Source: Candidatus Competibacter phosphatis (lineage in GTDB: Bacteria; Pseudomonadota; Gammaproteobacteria; Competibacterales; Competibacteraceae). Taken from it: a DNA stretch of 64,000 nt. The notes under the pieces are model-generated. The model had not been told where the DNA came from. It saw only the letters and a program-made list of their open reading frames with translations, and made no database searches. The DNA lies in NCBI RefSeq assembly GCF_012939995.1, contig NZ_SPMZ01000040.1, positions 1 to 64,000 of the forward strand, given 5' to 3'. Shown here piece by piece: positions 19,502-27,741 of this stretch. The number at the start of each line of letters is the position of its first letter. The first letter of the stretch is position 1. The translations under genes and the position numbers were made by a program.

Positions 19502-20224
19502 ATGTCAGATTTACCAAAGCTCATAGGCCGCACTTGTCTGGATGCGTTCCAGCGGCTGCTGGATGAGTGTCTCAGATTCAAAGCCTCAGAACTCTACCTC
19601 GCAAAGGTTCAGTTTAGTGCGTGCCAAGATGGAGGGCTGGCTAAGGAAGCTTACGATCAGTTTGTTGAGCATCTCAAGCCCAACTACGCGTCGCCTCAAG
19701 AGTATTTCGTTGAGCGTTCATTCATCATGCTTGTGGCTTCGTTTGAGCTCTTTCTTCAGGAGTTACTTCAAGTAATCGTTACGGCATACCCGAAGAAAGT
19801 TGGACAGATTGAATTCAAGTTGTCGGAGATCATTGATGCTGGAAGCCCAGACGAGCTTGTCCGCCAAGCTATTGATACAACGCTCAATCAGCTCATGTAC
19901 AAGAAACCTAATGAATACCTAACCGCAGTGGCTAACCTTCTGTCTATTGATGCTGACGCTTTGAGGGGTGAGTGGTTGATCTTCGCCGAAGCCAAGGCTC
20001 GGCGTGATCTTGCCGTTCATAATGGATGTAAGTGCAATGCAATATATCTCCGAAAGATCAAAGAAGCAGGGCTAGTATCTCAGTACAAGCTCGGTGAGAG
20101 AGTGTTCCCACCGGCTCCCGGCTATCTGGATCAAGTCTGCAAGACATTGTCAAATCTTGCGAATGTGCTGATGGACACAGTTATCGCGAAGCACAAAGCT
20201 ATCTTAAATCGATCAGCGAAGTGA
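19502..20224 (+). CDS. HEPN-like protein of unknown function
   Basis: The start is uncertain: a TTG at 19481 sits only two bases after a strong AGGAGG, while the ATG at 19502 is further from it. About 240 residues, mainly helical. SFIMLVASFELFLQELLQ and ARRDLAVHNGC contain the RxxxxH pattern (RDLAVH) that is the active-site signature of HEPN ribonuclease-like proteins, including stand-alone RiboL-PSP-HEPN types. HEPN proteins often act in abortive infection or toxin systems, but no antitoxin-like partner is next to it. Codon use and base composition are more AT-rich than in the neighbours, which suggests recent acquisition. Confidence 0.6.
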   Translation: MSDLPKLIGRTCLDAFQRLLDECLRFKASELYLAKVQFSACQDGGLAKEAYDQFVEHLKPNYASPQEYFVERSFIMLVASFELFLQELLQVIVTAYPKKVGQIEFKLSEIIDAGSPDELVRQAIDTTLNQLMYKKPNEYLTAVANLLSIDADALRGEWLIFAEAKARRDLAVHNGCKCNAIYLRKIKEAGLVSQYKLGERVFPPAPGYLDQVCKTLSNLANVLMDTVIAKHKAILNRSAK

Positions 20225-20293
20225 CCCCTAACCCTTCGCTCAAGTTGAGCGCCATAAAGCACATCTGATTGATCGACCGAAAAGAAATTTCCA

Positions 20294-21173
20294 ATGCCAT
20301 ACGCACGCATAATTTCCTTGACGTCGCTAGCCATGCTGGCCTTTGCGGGTAATTCACTGCTTTGTCGAGCTGCCCTCAAGCACACCAGCATTGATGCAGC
20401 CAGCTTCACAGCAATTCGATTGATCTCTGGGGCAGTGATGCTTTGGCTAGTGGTGAGAATACGGCATGGTGTAAATACTAGCCCGAGTAACTGGTTGTCG
20501 GCGATCGCACTATTTATTTATGCGGCTGGCTTTTTCTTTTGCTTATATGAGCCTGCCTGCCGGAAGTGGTGCATTACTGCTTTTTGGCGCTGTCCAGGCA
20601 ACGATGATCGGCCATGGCATTTGGTCGGGGGAACGTCTAAATAAACCGCAGCTCGTCGGCCTTATGCTCGCTTTCGGGGGACTGGTTGGCCTATTGTTGC
20701 CGGGACTCTCGGCACCGCCTCTGTATGGTTCCATATTAATGTTGGGCGCTGGGGTTGCATGGGGCGTCTATTCTTTGCGAGGGAAAGGCGTGGGTGATCC
20801 CATCAAGGTTACGGCGGGTAATTTCCTACGTGCTGTTCCTATCGCGATAGCATTGAGCCTGTTAATGGTGAACAGCATCTCTGTGGATTATGCTGGATTT
20901 TGGTACGCGGTTTCGTCGGGGGCACTAGCTTCAGGAATAGGGTACGCCATTTGGTATACAGTATTACCTGCACTGAAGGCTACCAATGCTGCAACCGTGC
21001 AACTCAGTGTTCCGGTCATTGCAGCCTTGGGTGGCATCGTTTTCCTGGGTGAGCACATAACACTGCGCTTAGTGTTGGCGTCCGTAGCTACACTCGGTGG
21101 TATCGCATTGGTCATTTTGGAAAAGCAACAAGTAAATGCTGCTCAACAAATCGTTTCAGCGGATCGCCCATAA
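20294..21173 (+). CDS. EamA/DMT-family transporter, frameshifted
   Basis: Two overlapping frames together encode one ten-helix drug/metabolite transporter. The first frame (from 20294) gives MPYARIISLTSLAMLAFAGN through ALFIYAAGF. The second frame takes over with SFAYMSLPAGSGALLLFG and continues to 21173. Deleting one T from the T5 run at 20531-20535 joins them into about 292 residues, the usual EamA length, reading AAGFSFAYMSLPAG across the join. The gene may be a true pseudogene or the frameshift may be a sequencing error. The substrate is unknown. It belongs to the AT-richer block between smtB and the Meh-like gene. Confidence 0.75.
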
Positions 21174-21218
21174 TGCCCGATTCCTGAATTTCACCATTAG
21201 GTACTCCGTAAGGCAACA

Positions 21219-21423
21219 GTGAACACTTCCTTACTTCTCCTCGGTGTGCTTTTTGGCTCAGTCGGGCTTGGCTATTTTTTTGTATGGCAAGAAGCAGCGA
21301 GCAGTCGTGCCTCTTGTTTGTGGTCTTGCTCTCATGGTCGTTCCTTATTTCATTTCCAGCACTGCTCTTCTCGTTATGGTGGGTGCTGTGCTCTCAGGTA
21401 TTCCATATTTCGTGAAAATGTGA
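21219..21423 (+). CDS. Small two- or three-helix membrane protein, frameshifted
   Basis: Starting at a GTG at 21219 the first frame gives MNTSLLLLGVLFGSVGLGYF, then runs out of frame. Removing one T from the T7 run at 21275-21281 continues as YGKKQRAVVPLVCGLALMVV and ends with SGIPYFVKM at 21423. The restored protein of 67 residues matches a family of short hypothetical membrane proteins that I recall as widespread in proteobacteria. It lies 45 bases after the EamA gene and shares its homopolymer problem. Confidence 0.6.
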
Positions 21424-21445
21424 GCCATTATGGGGATGATGAACG

Positions 21446-22288
21446 ATGAGTGACATCAACTTACAGGATTGGGTGGGCAGAAAGGAAGAAATCCAGGATT
21501 GCATTTATCCCACGCCAGCCAAAGCACTAGCCTTGACCTTGAATGATCGGGATTTTGCGGGCAAGGAAGGCGATCCGCTACCGGAACTTTGGCACTGGCT
21601 GTATTTTTTGCCGCTGGTTGCCCGCGCGGAAATAGGTCCAGACGGTCATCCGAAACGCGGCGGTTTCTTACCGCCGGTTGCCTTGGAGCGGCGGATGTGG
21701 GCCAGCGGTCAATTGACGTTTCACCAGAATTTATGGATCGGCGAGGTAGTTACGAAAACCTCCGAGATCCTCAAGGTGGCGGAAAAGGAGGGTAAAGCCG
21801 GCCGCATGGTGTTTGTCACCGTCCAGCACACGATCGGTTCCGCCAGCGGGATCGCCATTGAGGAACAGCAGGATATCGTTTATCTACCGATGCCCAAGCA
21901 ATTCGTTCCAGCAGCACCCAATCCGGTGCCTGAAGATCTCGAATGGCAAGAGGCGTATCCCATCGATCCGGTACTGTTGTTCCGTTTCTCTGCGCTAACC
22001 TTCAACGCGCACAGAATTCATTACGACATCAATTACGCTAGCGAGGTGGAAAAATATCCGGGCCTGGTGGTGCATGGTCCCTTGCAGGCTGTGTTGCTGC
22101 TGGAATCGGCGAAGCGCAACAACCCGGATCGACGACCGGCCAGCTACCGCTTTCGCGCGCTGCGACCCCTTTTCGATTTTGACCGAGTGTCGGTTTGCGG
22201 TCGGCCTAACTCGGAAGGTGGCCACGAGTTATATACGGCCAATACCGCTAACGATATTGGCATGCAGGCCACCCTATCCTGGAGATAA
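21446..22288 (+). CDS. MaoC/HTD2-like hydratase, mesaconyl-C4-CoA (Meh) or itaconyl-CoA (Ich) hydratase-like
   Basis: The 280-residue double-hotdog protein has an N-terminal FAS1-dehydratase-like half (RRMWASGQLTFHQNLWIGE) and a C-terminal hydratase half. The hydratase half carries the catalytic motif FRFSALTFNAHRIHYDINYA followed by YPGLVVHGPLQA. Its size and motif fit mesaconyl-C4-CoA hydratase of the 3-hydroxypropionate bicycle and itaconyl-CoA hydratase, not the longer mesaconyl-C1-CoA hydratase (about 340 residues). The product would be citramalyl-CoA. It starts a tight run of three genes with a 5-base gap to the lyase gene. Confidence 0.72.
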   Translation: MSDINLQDWVGRKEEIQDCIYPTPAKALALTLNDRDFAGKEGDPLPELWHWLYFLPLVARAEIGPDGHPKRGGFLPPVALERRMWASGQLTFHQNLWIGEVVTKTSEILKVAEKEGKAGRMVFVTVQHTIGSASGIAIEEQQDIVYLPMPKQFVPAAPNPVPEDLEWQEAYPIDPVLLFRFSALTFNAHRIHYDINYASEVEKYPGLVVHGPLQAVLLLESAKRNNPDRRPASYRFRALRPLFDFDRVSVCGRPNSEGGHELYTANTANDIGMQATLSWR

Positions 22289-22293
22289 CGTCG

Positions 22294-23214
22294 ATGGCGG
22301 AGAAACTGGAACGTTCGATCTTACTGGTGCCGGCTTCCAACTGGAACATGATTCAAAAGACCGCTACTTCCAACGCGGATGCGGTGTGCATCGATCTGGA
22401 AGACGCGGTGACGGTGGACGAAAAGGAAGCGAGCCGAGCCAACGTGGTTCGCGCGTACAAGGAACTGGATTTCGGCAACAAGCTGAGGATGTACCGGATC
22501 AATGGGTTGGATACCCATTATGCCTACCGGGATCTGATCGAGGTGGTGGAAGCCGCCGGCGATGGCATCGATTTGATCGTGGTCCCCAAGGTCAACCGTC
22601 CCGAGGATGTCTATGTAGTGGAAACACTGCTGACGCAGATCGAGAGCTATCGGCAATTTTCGCGCCCCATCGGCATCGAGGCGCTGATCGAGACAGCGGC
22701 CGGTTGCGTCAACATTCGGGAAATCGCAGCCTGTTCCACCCGGCTGGAAGGTTTTGTGTACGGACCCGGCGATTACGCGGCGTCGGTGCGGATGCCGATG
22801 GAATCGATCGGAGAATTGGACGACAACGACGCGGCTTATCCCGGCCATCGCTGGCACCACATCATGCATTCGATCGTCAGCGCCGCCCGTGCCTATAACA
22901 AGCGCGCCATCGACGGACCTTTCGCTGGGATCAAGAATCCCGAGGGCTTGACGCAAGCCTGCAAGATCGGGCGAGCCATGGGCTTCGACGGCAAATGGTG
23001 CATTCATCCGAGTCAGATCGAAACGGTTAATCGTACCTTTGTGCCGTCGGCAAAGGATATCGAATGGGCGCAAACCGTGTTGCGCGAGTACGAGCTCGCT
23101 CGGCAAGAGGGCAGGGGCGCCCTCAGCGTCAAGGGGAAAATGATCGATGTCGCCTCGCTCAGGATCTGCCATGGCCTGGTTGAAAGGGCTAGACTGGCGG
23201 GGTTACTCAACTGA
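22294..23214 (+). CDS. HpcH/HpaI (CitE-like) CoA-ester lyase, probable malyl-/citramalyl-CoA lyase
   Basis: A 306-residue TIM-barrel lyase with CitE-superfamily features: RSILLVPASNWNM at the N-terminus, CIDLEDAV, VPKVNRPEDV, GIEALIETAAG and VYGPGDYAAS for substrate and Mg binding, then FDGKWCIHPSQIE. GGAG lies 9 bases before the ATG. In context it would cleave malyl-CoA to acetyl-CoA and glyoxylate, condense glyoxylate with propionyl-CoA, or cleave citramalyl-CoA to acetyl-CoA and pyruvate. It is shorter than Chloroflexus Mcl, so a citramalyl-CoA lyase of the CitE clade is an alternative. Confidence 0.8.
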   Translation: MAEKLERSILLVPASNWNMIQKTATSNADAVCIDLEDAVTVDEKEASRANVVRAYKELDFGNKLRMYRINGLDTHYAYRDLIEVVEAAGDGIDLIVVPKVNRPEDVYVVETLLTQIESYRQFSRPIGIEALIETAAGCVNIREIAACSTRLEGFVYGPGDYAASVRMPMESIGELDDNDAAYPGHRWHHIMHSIVSAARAYNKRAIDGPFAGIKNPEGLTQACKIGRAMGFDGKWCIHPSQIETVNRTFVPSAKDIEWAQTVLREYELARQEGRGALSVKGKMIDVASLRICHGLVERARLAGLLN

Positions 23215-23225
23215 GACGATATGTC

Positions 23226-24446
23226 ATGGCGAAAATATTGGAAGGACTGCGAATGGTCGAGGGCACCGCCTTCGTGGCCGCGCCGCTAGCCGGTATGACG
23301 CTGGCGCAGATGGGTGCGGACGTAATCCGGTTCGACCGCATCCGGGGTGGTCTGGACCATCATCGTTGGCCGGTTACCCACGACAACAAAAGTCTGTTCT
23401 GGGCTGGCTTGAACAAGGGTAAGCGCTCCCTGGCCGTGGATGTCGGCACGCCGCGCGGGCAGGAGATCGTCACCCAGTTGATCTGTGCTCCCGGCCCGAA
23501 CACGGGCATTTTTCTGACTAATCTTCGGGTGCGCGGCTGGATGGATTACGAGCATCTGAAGCAGCATCGCGAAGACCTGATCATGCTGACCGTGCTGGGC
23601 AATCGGGAAGGTGGGCCAGCGGTCGATTACACCATCAACCCCGGCGTGGGTTTTCCTCATGCCACCGGGCCGGAGGGTTCCGCCGAGCCGGTCTGCCACG
23701 TTCTGCCGGCTTGGGATTGCATCACCGGCCAGATGGCGGCGCTGGGCTTGCTGGCGGCCGAGCGGCATCGCCGGTTGACCGGGCAGGGGCAGGCGGTGGA
23801 GATCGCTCTGAAGGATGTCGCCCTAGCCATGCTGGGCAATCTGGGGATCATCGGCGAGGTGATGGTCAACGATTTCGATCGGCCCAAGTACGGCAATTAT
23901 CTATACGGCGCTTACGGCAACGAATTCGACACCGCCGATGGTCGCAAGGTGATGGTGGTCGGCTTGACCCGACGGCAGTGGGACGGGCTGTGCAAGATCA
24001 CCGGCTTGCAGGCGGAATTCGACGCGCTGGGCGAGAAACTGGGTTTGAATTTGAATCGGGAAGGCGATCGGTTCGAAGCCCGCGCCGAGATTACCGCGTT
24101 GTTGGCGCCCTGGTTTCTGGCTAGGAAAGTGGAGGATTTCGCCCAGGCTTTCGACGAGAGCGGGGTCACTTGGTCGGTGTTTCGCAGCTTCAAAGAGGCG
24201 GTCCGGGAAGATCCCGACCTGTCGACGCGGCATCCGATGTTCAGCCTGCTCGAACAACCGGGAATCGGCGAGTATCTGGTGCCGGGTTCTCCCTTCGAGT
24301 TTGGCGAGTTCGAGCGTACTCCGCCCAAGCGGGCCGCCGTGTTGGGCGAACACACCGACGAAATTCTATCGGGCATTCTCGGCATGAGCGACGCCGAGAT
24401 TTCCCGGCTGCATGAGGACAAGGTGGTGGCGGGGCCGCGCCTTTGA
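23226..24446 (+). CDS. mct: Mesaconyl-CoA C1-C4 CoA-transferase (2-methylfumaryl-CoA isomerase), Mct-like
   Basis: A 406-residue family III CoA-transferase of a distinct subtype. The opening GLRMVEGTAFVAAPLAGMTL, NKGKRSLAVDVGTPRGQEI, GGPAVDYTINPGVGFP and the catalytic aspartate Asp164 in PAWDCITGQMAALGLL all agree with my memory of Mct. Mct moves CoA intramolecularly between the C1 and C4 carboxyls of mesaconate. It follows the lyase gene after 11 bases and ends only 20 bases from the convergent ABC ATPase gene. It would connect a mesaconyl-C1-CoA intermediate to the Meh-like hydratase. Confidence 0.83.
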   Translation: MAKILEGLRMVEGTAFVAAPLAGMTLAQMGADVIRFDRIRGGLDHHRWPVTHDNKSLFWAGLNKGKRSLAVDVGTPRGQEIVTQLICAPGPNTGIFLTNLRVRGWMDYEHLKQHREDLIMLTVLGNREGGPAVDYTINPGVGFPHATGPEGSAEPVCHVLPAWDCITGQMAALGLLAAERHRRLTGQGQAVEIALKDVALAMLGNLGIIGEVMVNDFDRPKYGNYLYGAYGNEFDTADGRKVMVVGLTRRQWDGLCKITGLQAEFDALGEKLGLNLNREGDRFEARAEITALLAPWFLARKVEDFAQAFDESGVTWSVFRSFKEAVREDPDLSTRHPMFSLLEQPGIGEYLVPGSPFEFGEFERTPPKRAAVLGEHTDEILSGILGMSDAEISRLHEDKVVAGPRL

Positions 24447-24465
24447 GTGTTTTCGCGCCGCCGGT

Positions 24466-25398
24466 TCAGGCGGCGACATGCCCGTTCTTATTCACCAGTC
24501 GCACGAACAATTCTTCCAGCCGGTTGGTTTTGTTGCGCAGGCTGACCACATCGATACCTTGCGCCGACAGTGCCTGAAACAGCTCGTTCAGGCCCCGATC
24601 CTTGGAGACGTCGACCTCCAAGGTCCATTCGTCCAGCCGCCGCAGCGCGTAGCCGGTGACGGCCGGCGGTTCGATCAACGGTTGGCGTAGGTTCAGCACG
24701 AAGGTTTCCAGATGCAGACGGCCGATCAGGGCACTCATCCGGTCGTTCTCGACGATCCGGCCTTGATCGATGATGGCGATGTGCCGGCACAGGCTTTCCG
24801 CTTCTTCCAGGTAGTGCGTGGTCAGAATGATGGTGGTGCCGCGGGCGTTGGTGGCGCGAAGGAAATCCCAGGTCGAGCGGCGGATCTCGATGTCCACCCC
24901 GGCGGTCGGTTCGTCCAGGATCAGCAGCTTCGGTTCGTGAACCAGCGCGCGGGCGATCATCAGCCGGCGCTTCATGCCGCCCGACAGTTCCCGCGCCATC
25001 ACCCGCCGCTTTTCCCATAAACCAAGCTGCTTGAGATAGGTTGCGGCCCGCTGGTGGGCCAGTTCGCGCGGGATGCCGTAATAGCCGGCCTGGTTGACGA
25101 GGATCTCGATGACCGGCTCGAACTGATTGAAGTTGAACTCCTGCGGCACCAGCCCGATACAGGCTTTCGCCGCGCTCAATTCACGGTCGAGGTCGTGCCC
25201 GAAGACCTGAACCGAACCGCCGGATTTGCGCACCAGCGAGCAGATGATGCCGATGGTGGTGGATTTGCCGGCGCCATTGGGGCCGAGCAGGGCGAAGAAC
25301 TCACCTTCCGCGACCTCCAGATCGATACCACGCAGCGCCTCGGGGCCATTGGCGTAGGTCTTGCGCAACTGGCGCAGGGTCAGGGCGGGAGCGGTCAT
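24466..25398 (-). CDS. yadG: ABC transporter ATP-binding protein (YadG-like)
   Basis: The 310-residue ATPase has Walker A GPNGAGKST, the signature ELSGGMKRRLMIARAL, Walker B LLILDEPTAGVD and the H-loop THYLEEAE. The GGMKRR variant of the signature and a C-terminal 70-residue extension are typical of ATPases paired with ABC-2 permeases. It is on the same strand as the YadH-like permease at 15818-16591, which lacks its own ATPase. It may be co-transcribed with apbE, whose stop lies 24 bases upstream. Confidence 0.87.
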   Translation of the reverse strand: MTAPALTLRQLRKTYANGPEALRGIDLEVAEGEFFALLGPNGAGKSTTIGIICSLVRKSGGSVQVFGHDLDRELSAAKACIGLVPQEFNFNQFEPVIEILVNQAGYYGIPRELAHQRAATYLKQLGLWEKRRVMARELSGGMKRRLMIARALVHEPKLLILDEPTAGVDIEIRRSTWDFLRATNARGTTIILTTHYLEEAESLCRHIAIIDQGRIVENDRMSALIGRLHLETFVLNLRQPLIEPPAVTGYALRRLDEWTLEVDVSKDRGLNELFQALSAQGIDVVSLRNKTNRLEELFVRLVNKNGHVAA

Positions 25399-25422
25399 GG
25401 CGCGGTCCGGGCAAAGTGGGGA

Positions 25423-26487
25423 TCAGGGTTGCTGGGGTAGCAGATACGGCTCGAATTCCGGGGTGAACCGTTCCTTGAAGCCGCCGTCCGATTCGATCAG
25501 CACGAAAAACGCGGCCAGATGGTGTTCGCTGGCCAGTTGGAAACCTAGCTCCGGGCCGGCGGCGAGCAGCGCGGTGGCGGTGGCGTCGGCCACCATGGAG
25601 CGATCGCCGATCACCGTCACCGAAGCCAGGGTGTGTGGGACCGGCCAACCGGTGCGCGGGTTGATGACATGCGAGTAACGCTGACCGTTCTGCTCGAAGA
25701 AGTTGCGGTAATTCCCCGAGGTGGAGACGGTATGATCGCCGAGTCGGATCAATCGTTCGACCGAGCGCTGGCCCGCTTCCGGCTTTTCGATGGCGATGGT
25801 CCAGGGTTCGCCGCGACCGTTGCGACCCCGAGCACGGATTTCGCCGCCGATCGAGGCCAGATAGTTGCCGACGCCGGTGGTGTCGATCAAGGCGGCCATG
25901 CGATCCACGCCGTAACCCTTGGCCATGGCGGAAAGATCGACGTACAGGTCGGCGCGATCCTTTTTCAGCGCCGGTGGCTCGGCGCGGGCGTGCAGGCGCC
26001 AGTCGCCGACCCGCTCGCGAGCCTGGGCGATGGCGGCCGTGGAGGGAACCTCGTCGCGGCGTGGTTCCGGTCCAAAGCCCCAGAGATTGACCAGGGGGCC
26101 GACGGTGATATCGAACGCGCCGCCGCTGAGTTCGCCAATCCGCAAACCCTCGGCGACCACCTGTTGCAGTTCGGGAGAAACCGCGATCCAGTCGGTACTG
26201 GGATTTTTGTTGAAGCGCGACAGTTCCGAATCGGGATCGTAGGTGGACATTTGCCGGTTGACGAGGGTCAACATTGCCTCGACCCGTGCCTGAAGATCGG
26301 CGGGGACGGTCTGCCCCGGCGCCGGTACCAGTTTGAGTTCGTAGCTGGTGCCCATGGTGGCGCCGGTCAGGCGCACGGTGGGGTCGGGCGGGGTGCTGTC
26401 GCAGGCGGTCAGCACCAGTCCGACCAGCAACGGCAGAACGTGGGTTGGCCACCGACGGCGCGGCGGTCTGCAAAGGTGATTTGACAT
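25423..26487 (-). CDS. apbE: FAD:protein FMN transferase (ApbE), lipoprotein
   Basis: A 354-residue protein with a lipoprotein signal ending VLTACDS. The catalytic domain shows TGATMGTSYELKLV, VNRQMSTYDPDSELSRFN, GGAFDITVGPLVNLWGFG, DLSAMAKGYGVDR, YLASIGGEIRARG and VINPRTGWPV, the usual ApbE order. The enzyme attaches FMN covalently to threonine residues of periplasmic flavoproteins such as Rnf or Nqr subunits. None of these acceptors is in the window. Proteins of this family are 330-360 residues, so it is complete. Confidence 0.92.
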   Translation of the reverse strand: MSNHLCRPPRRRWPTHVLPLLVGLVLTACDSTPPDPTVRLTGATMGTSYELKLVPAPGQTVPADLQARVEAMLTLVNRQMSTYDPDSELSRFNKNPSTDWIAVSPELQQVVAEGLRIGELSGGAFDITVGPLVNLWGFGPEPRRDEVPSTAAIAQARERVGDWRLHARAEPPALKKDRADLYVDLSAMAKGYGVDRMAALIDTTGVGNYLASIGGEIRARGRNGRGEPWTIAIEKPEAGQRSVERLIRLGDHTVSTSGNYRNFFEQNGQRYSHVINPRTGWPVPHTLASVTVIGDRSMVADATATALLAAGPELGFQLASEHHLAAFFVLIESDGGFKERFTPEFEPYLLPQQP

Positions 26488-26542
26488 GATGGCGTTATGA
26501 AGGAGGGTTAGTGAGCCGGCGCGCGCGGGCCGAGGCGAAACC

Positions 26543-26565
26543 GGCGGCGCCTGCTGGGTGCCGCC
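26543..26565. terminator. Hairpin between the second CitE-like gene and apbE
   Basis: A 9-bp stem with one G-T wobble, GGCGGCGCC/GGTGCCGCC, closes a five-base loop. It lies after the stop of the minus-strand gene at 26591. The T tract on the minus strand is weak, so termination is uncertain. Confidence 0.4.
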
Positions 26566-26590
26566 GATCGTTACGAGAGAGGAGTAGCGT

Positions 26591-27472
26591 TCAGGTCGCT
26601 GCCGCCATCGCGGCGATGGCGTCGGCCATGCTCACCACGCGGCGGGCGCTTTCGACGTGGAGGTTCTCGACCAGCCGGCCGTTCACCACCACCACGCCCT
26701 CGCCACGCGCCGCCGCCGCCGCATGGGCTTCGATGATTTGTCGCGACCAGGCCACGTCTTCCGGCTTCGGGGTGAAGACCGTATTGCAGGGACCCACCTG
26801 CTTGGGGTGAATCAGCGTCTTGCCATCGAAACCGAATTCGCTGCCCTGGCGGCAGGCGAATTCGAAACCAGCGTCGTCGTTGAGATCGAGATAGACGCCG
26901 TCCAGGATGGCCAGCCCGGCGGCGCGAGCGGCCAGCAGACACAGCCCGAGCGAGGTGACGAACGGCAGGCGTTCGTGGGTATGGGCGCAATCCAGTTCCT
27001 TGGCCAGATCGGAGGTCCCCATCACCAGGCACTCCATGCGCGACGAGGCGCGGGCGATCCATTGCGATTCGAGGATACTGCGCGGAGTTTCCATCATCGC
27101 CCAGATCGTCATATTGGCCGGTGCACCGTTGGCGTTCATGATCGCTTCCATGTGGTGGATGGCGTCGGCGCTCTCCACCTTGGGCAGCAACAGGGCGTCG
27201 GCGCCCGACTTGGAGGCCATGGCGATGTCTTCGTAGCCCCAGCGAGTGGACAGGGCGTTGACGCGGATGATGGTTTCGCGCATGCCGAAACCGCTGGCGG
27301 CGACCGCCTCGCACACCTGCTTGCGCGCCAGTTCCTTGGCATCGGGCGCAACGGCGTCTTCCAGATCGAGAATCAGACCGTCGGCCGGCAGGGCGCGGGC
27401 CTTTTCCAGGGCGCGGGCGTTGGAGCCAGGCATATACAGCACGCTGCGGCGGGGACGCGCGGATTTGGGCAT
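26591..27472 (-). CDS. Second HpcH/HpaI (CitE-like) CoA-ester lyase or malyl-CoA thioesterase-like protein
   Basis: The 293-residue protein has CitE-family motifs RSVLYMPGSNARALEKA, LILDLEDAVAPDAK, LLLPKVESAD, IWAMMETPRSIL, LVMGTSDLAKEL and FDGKTLIHPKQV. It differs clearly from the lyase at 22294, so it is not a recent duplicate. Relatives of this subtype include malyl-CoA/beta-methylmalyl-CoA lyases and Mcl2-type (3S)-malyl-CoA thioesterases. It has its own promoter region and is unlinked in strand to the CoA-ester cluster, but lies only about 2 kb from it. Confidence 0.8.
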   Translation of the reverse strand: MPKSARPRRSVLYMPGSNARALEKARALPADGLILDLEDAVAPDAKELARKQVCEAVAASGFGMRETIIRVNALSTRWGYEDIAMASKSGADALLLPKVESADAIHHMEAIMNANGAPANMTIWAMMETPRSILESQWIARASSRMECLVMGTSDLAKELDCAHTHERLPFVTSLGLCLLAARAAGLAILDGVYLDLNDDAGFEFACRQGSEFGFDGKTLIHPKQVGPCNTVFTPKPEDVAWSRQIIEAHAAAAARGEGVVVVNGRLVENLHVESARRVVSMADAIAAMAAAT

Positions 27473-27741
27473 AACGGTTCTCCTGTGAGGTTGGGGGTGC
27501 GCGGGCTTGGAGCGCCCGCAAGATTCGGCAAAGATTAGCGCAACCGGGACATGGCCGAAAGCCTGTAAAGTTTATATTGTCTTTTCCCGCTCAAGGGCAA
27601 AAAAGAGGTTCATATTAGTTTTTTTTCCGCTAATTCCGTAATCTACTGTCCTTGTCCCCTTGCGGATCACGGCCGTGAACCCGACACGGCGGTGGATCGG
27701 GTCGCAAGGCGTGTCAACTCTCAGTGAGCGGAGTGAAGCTT

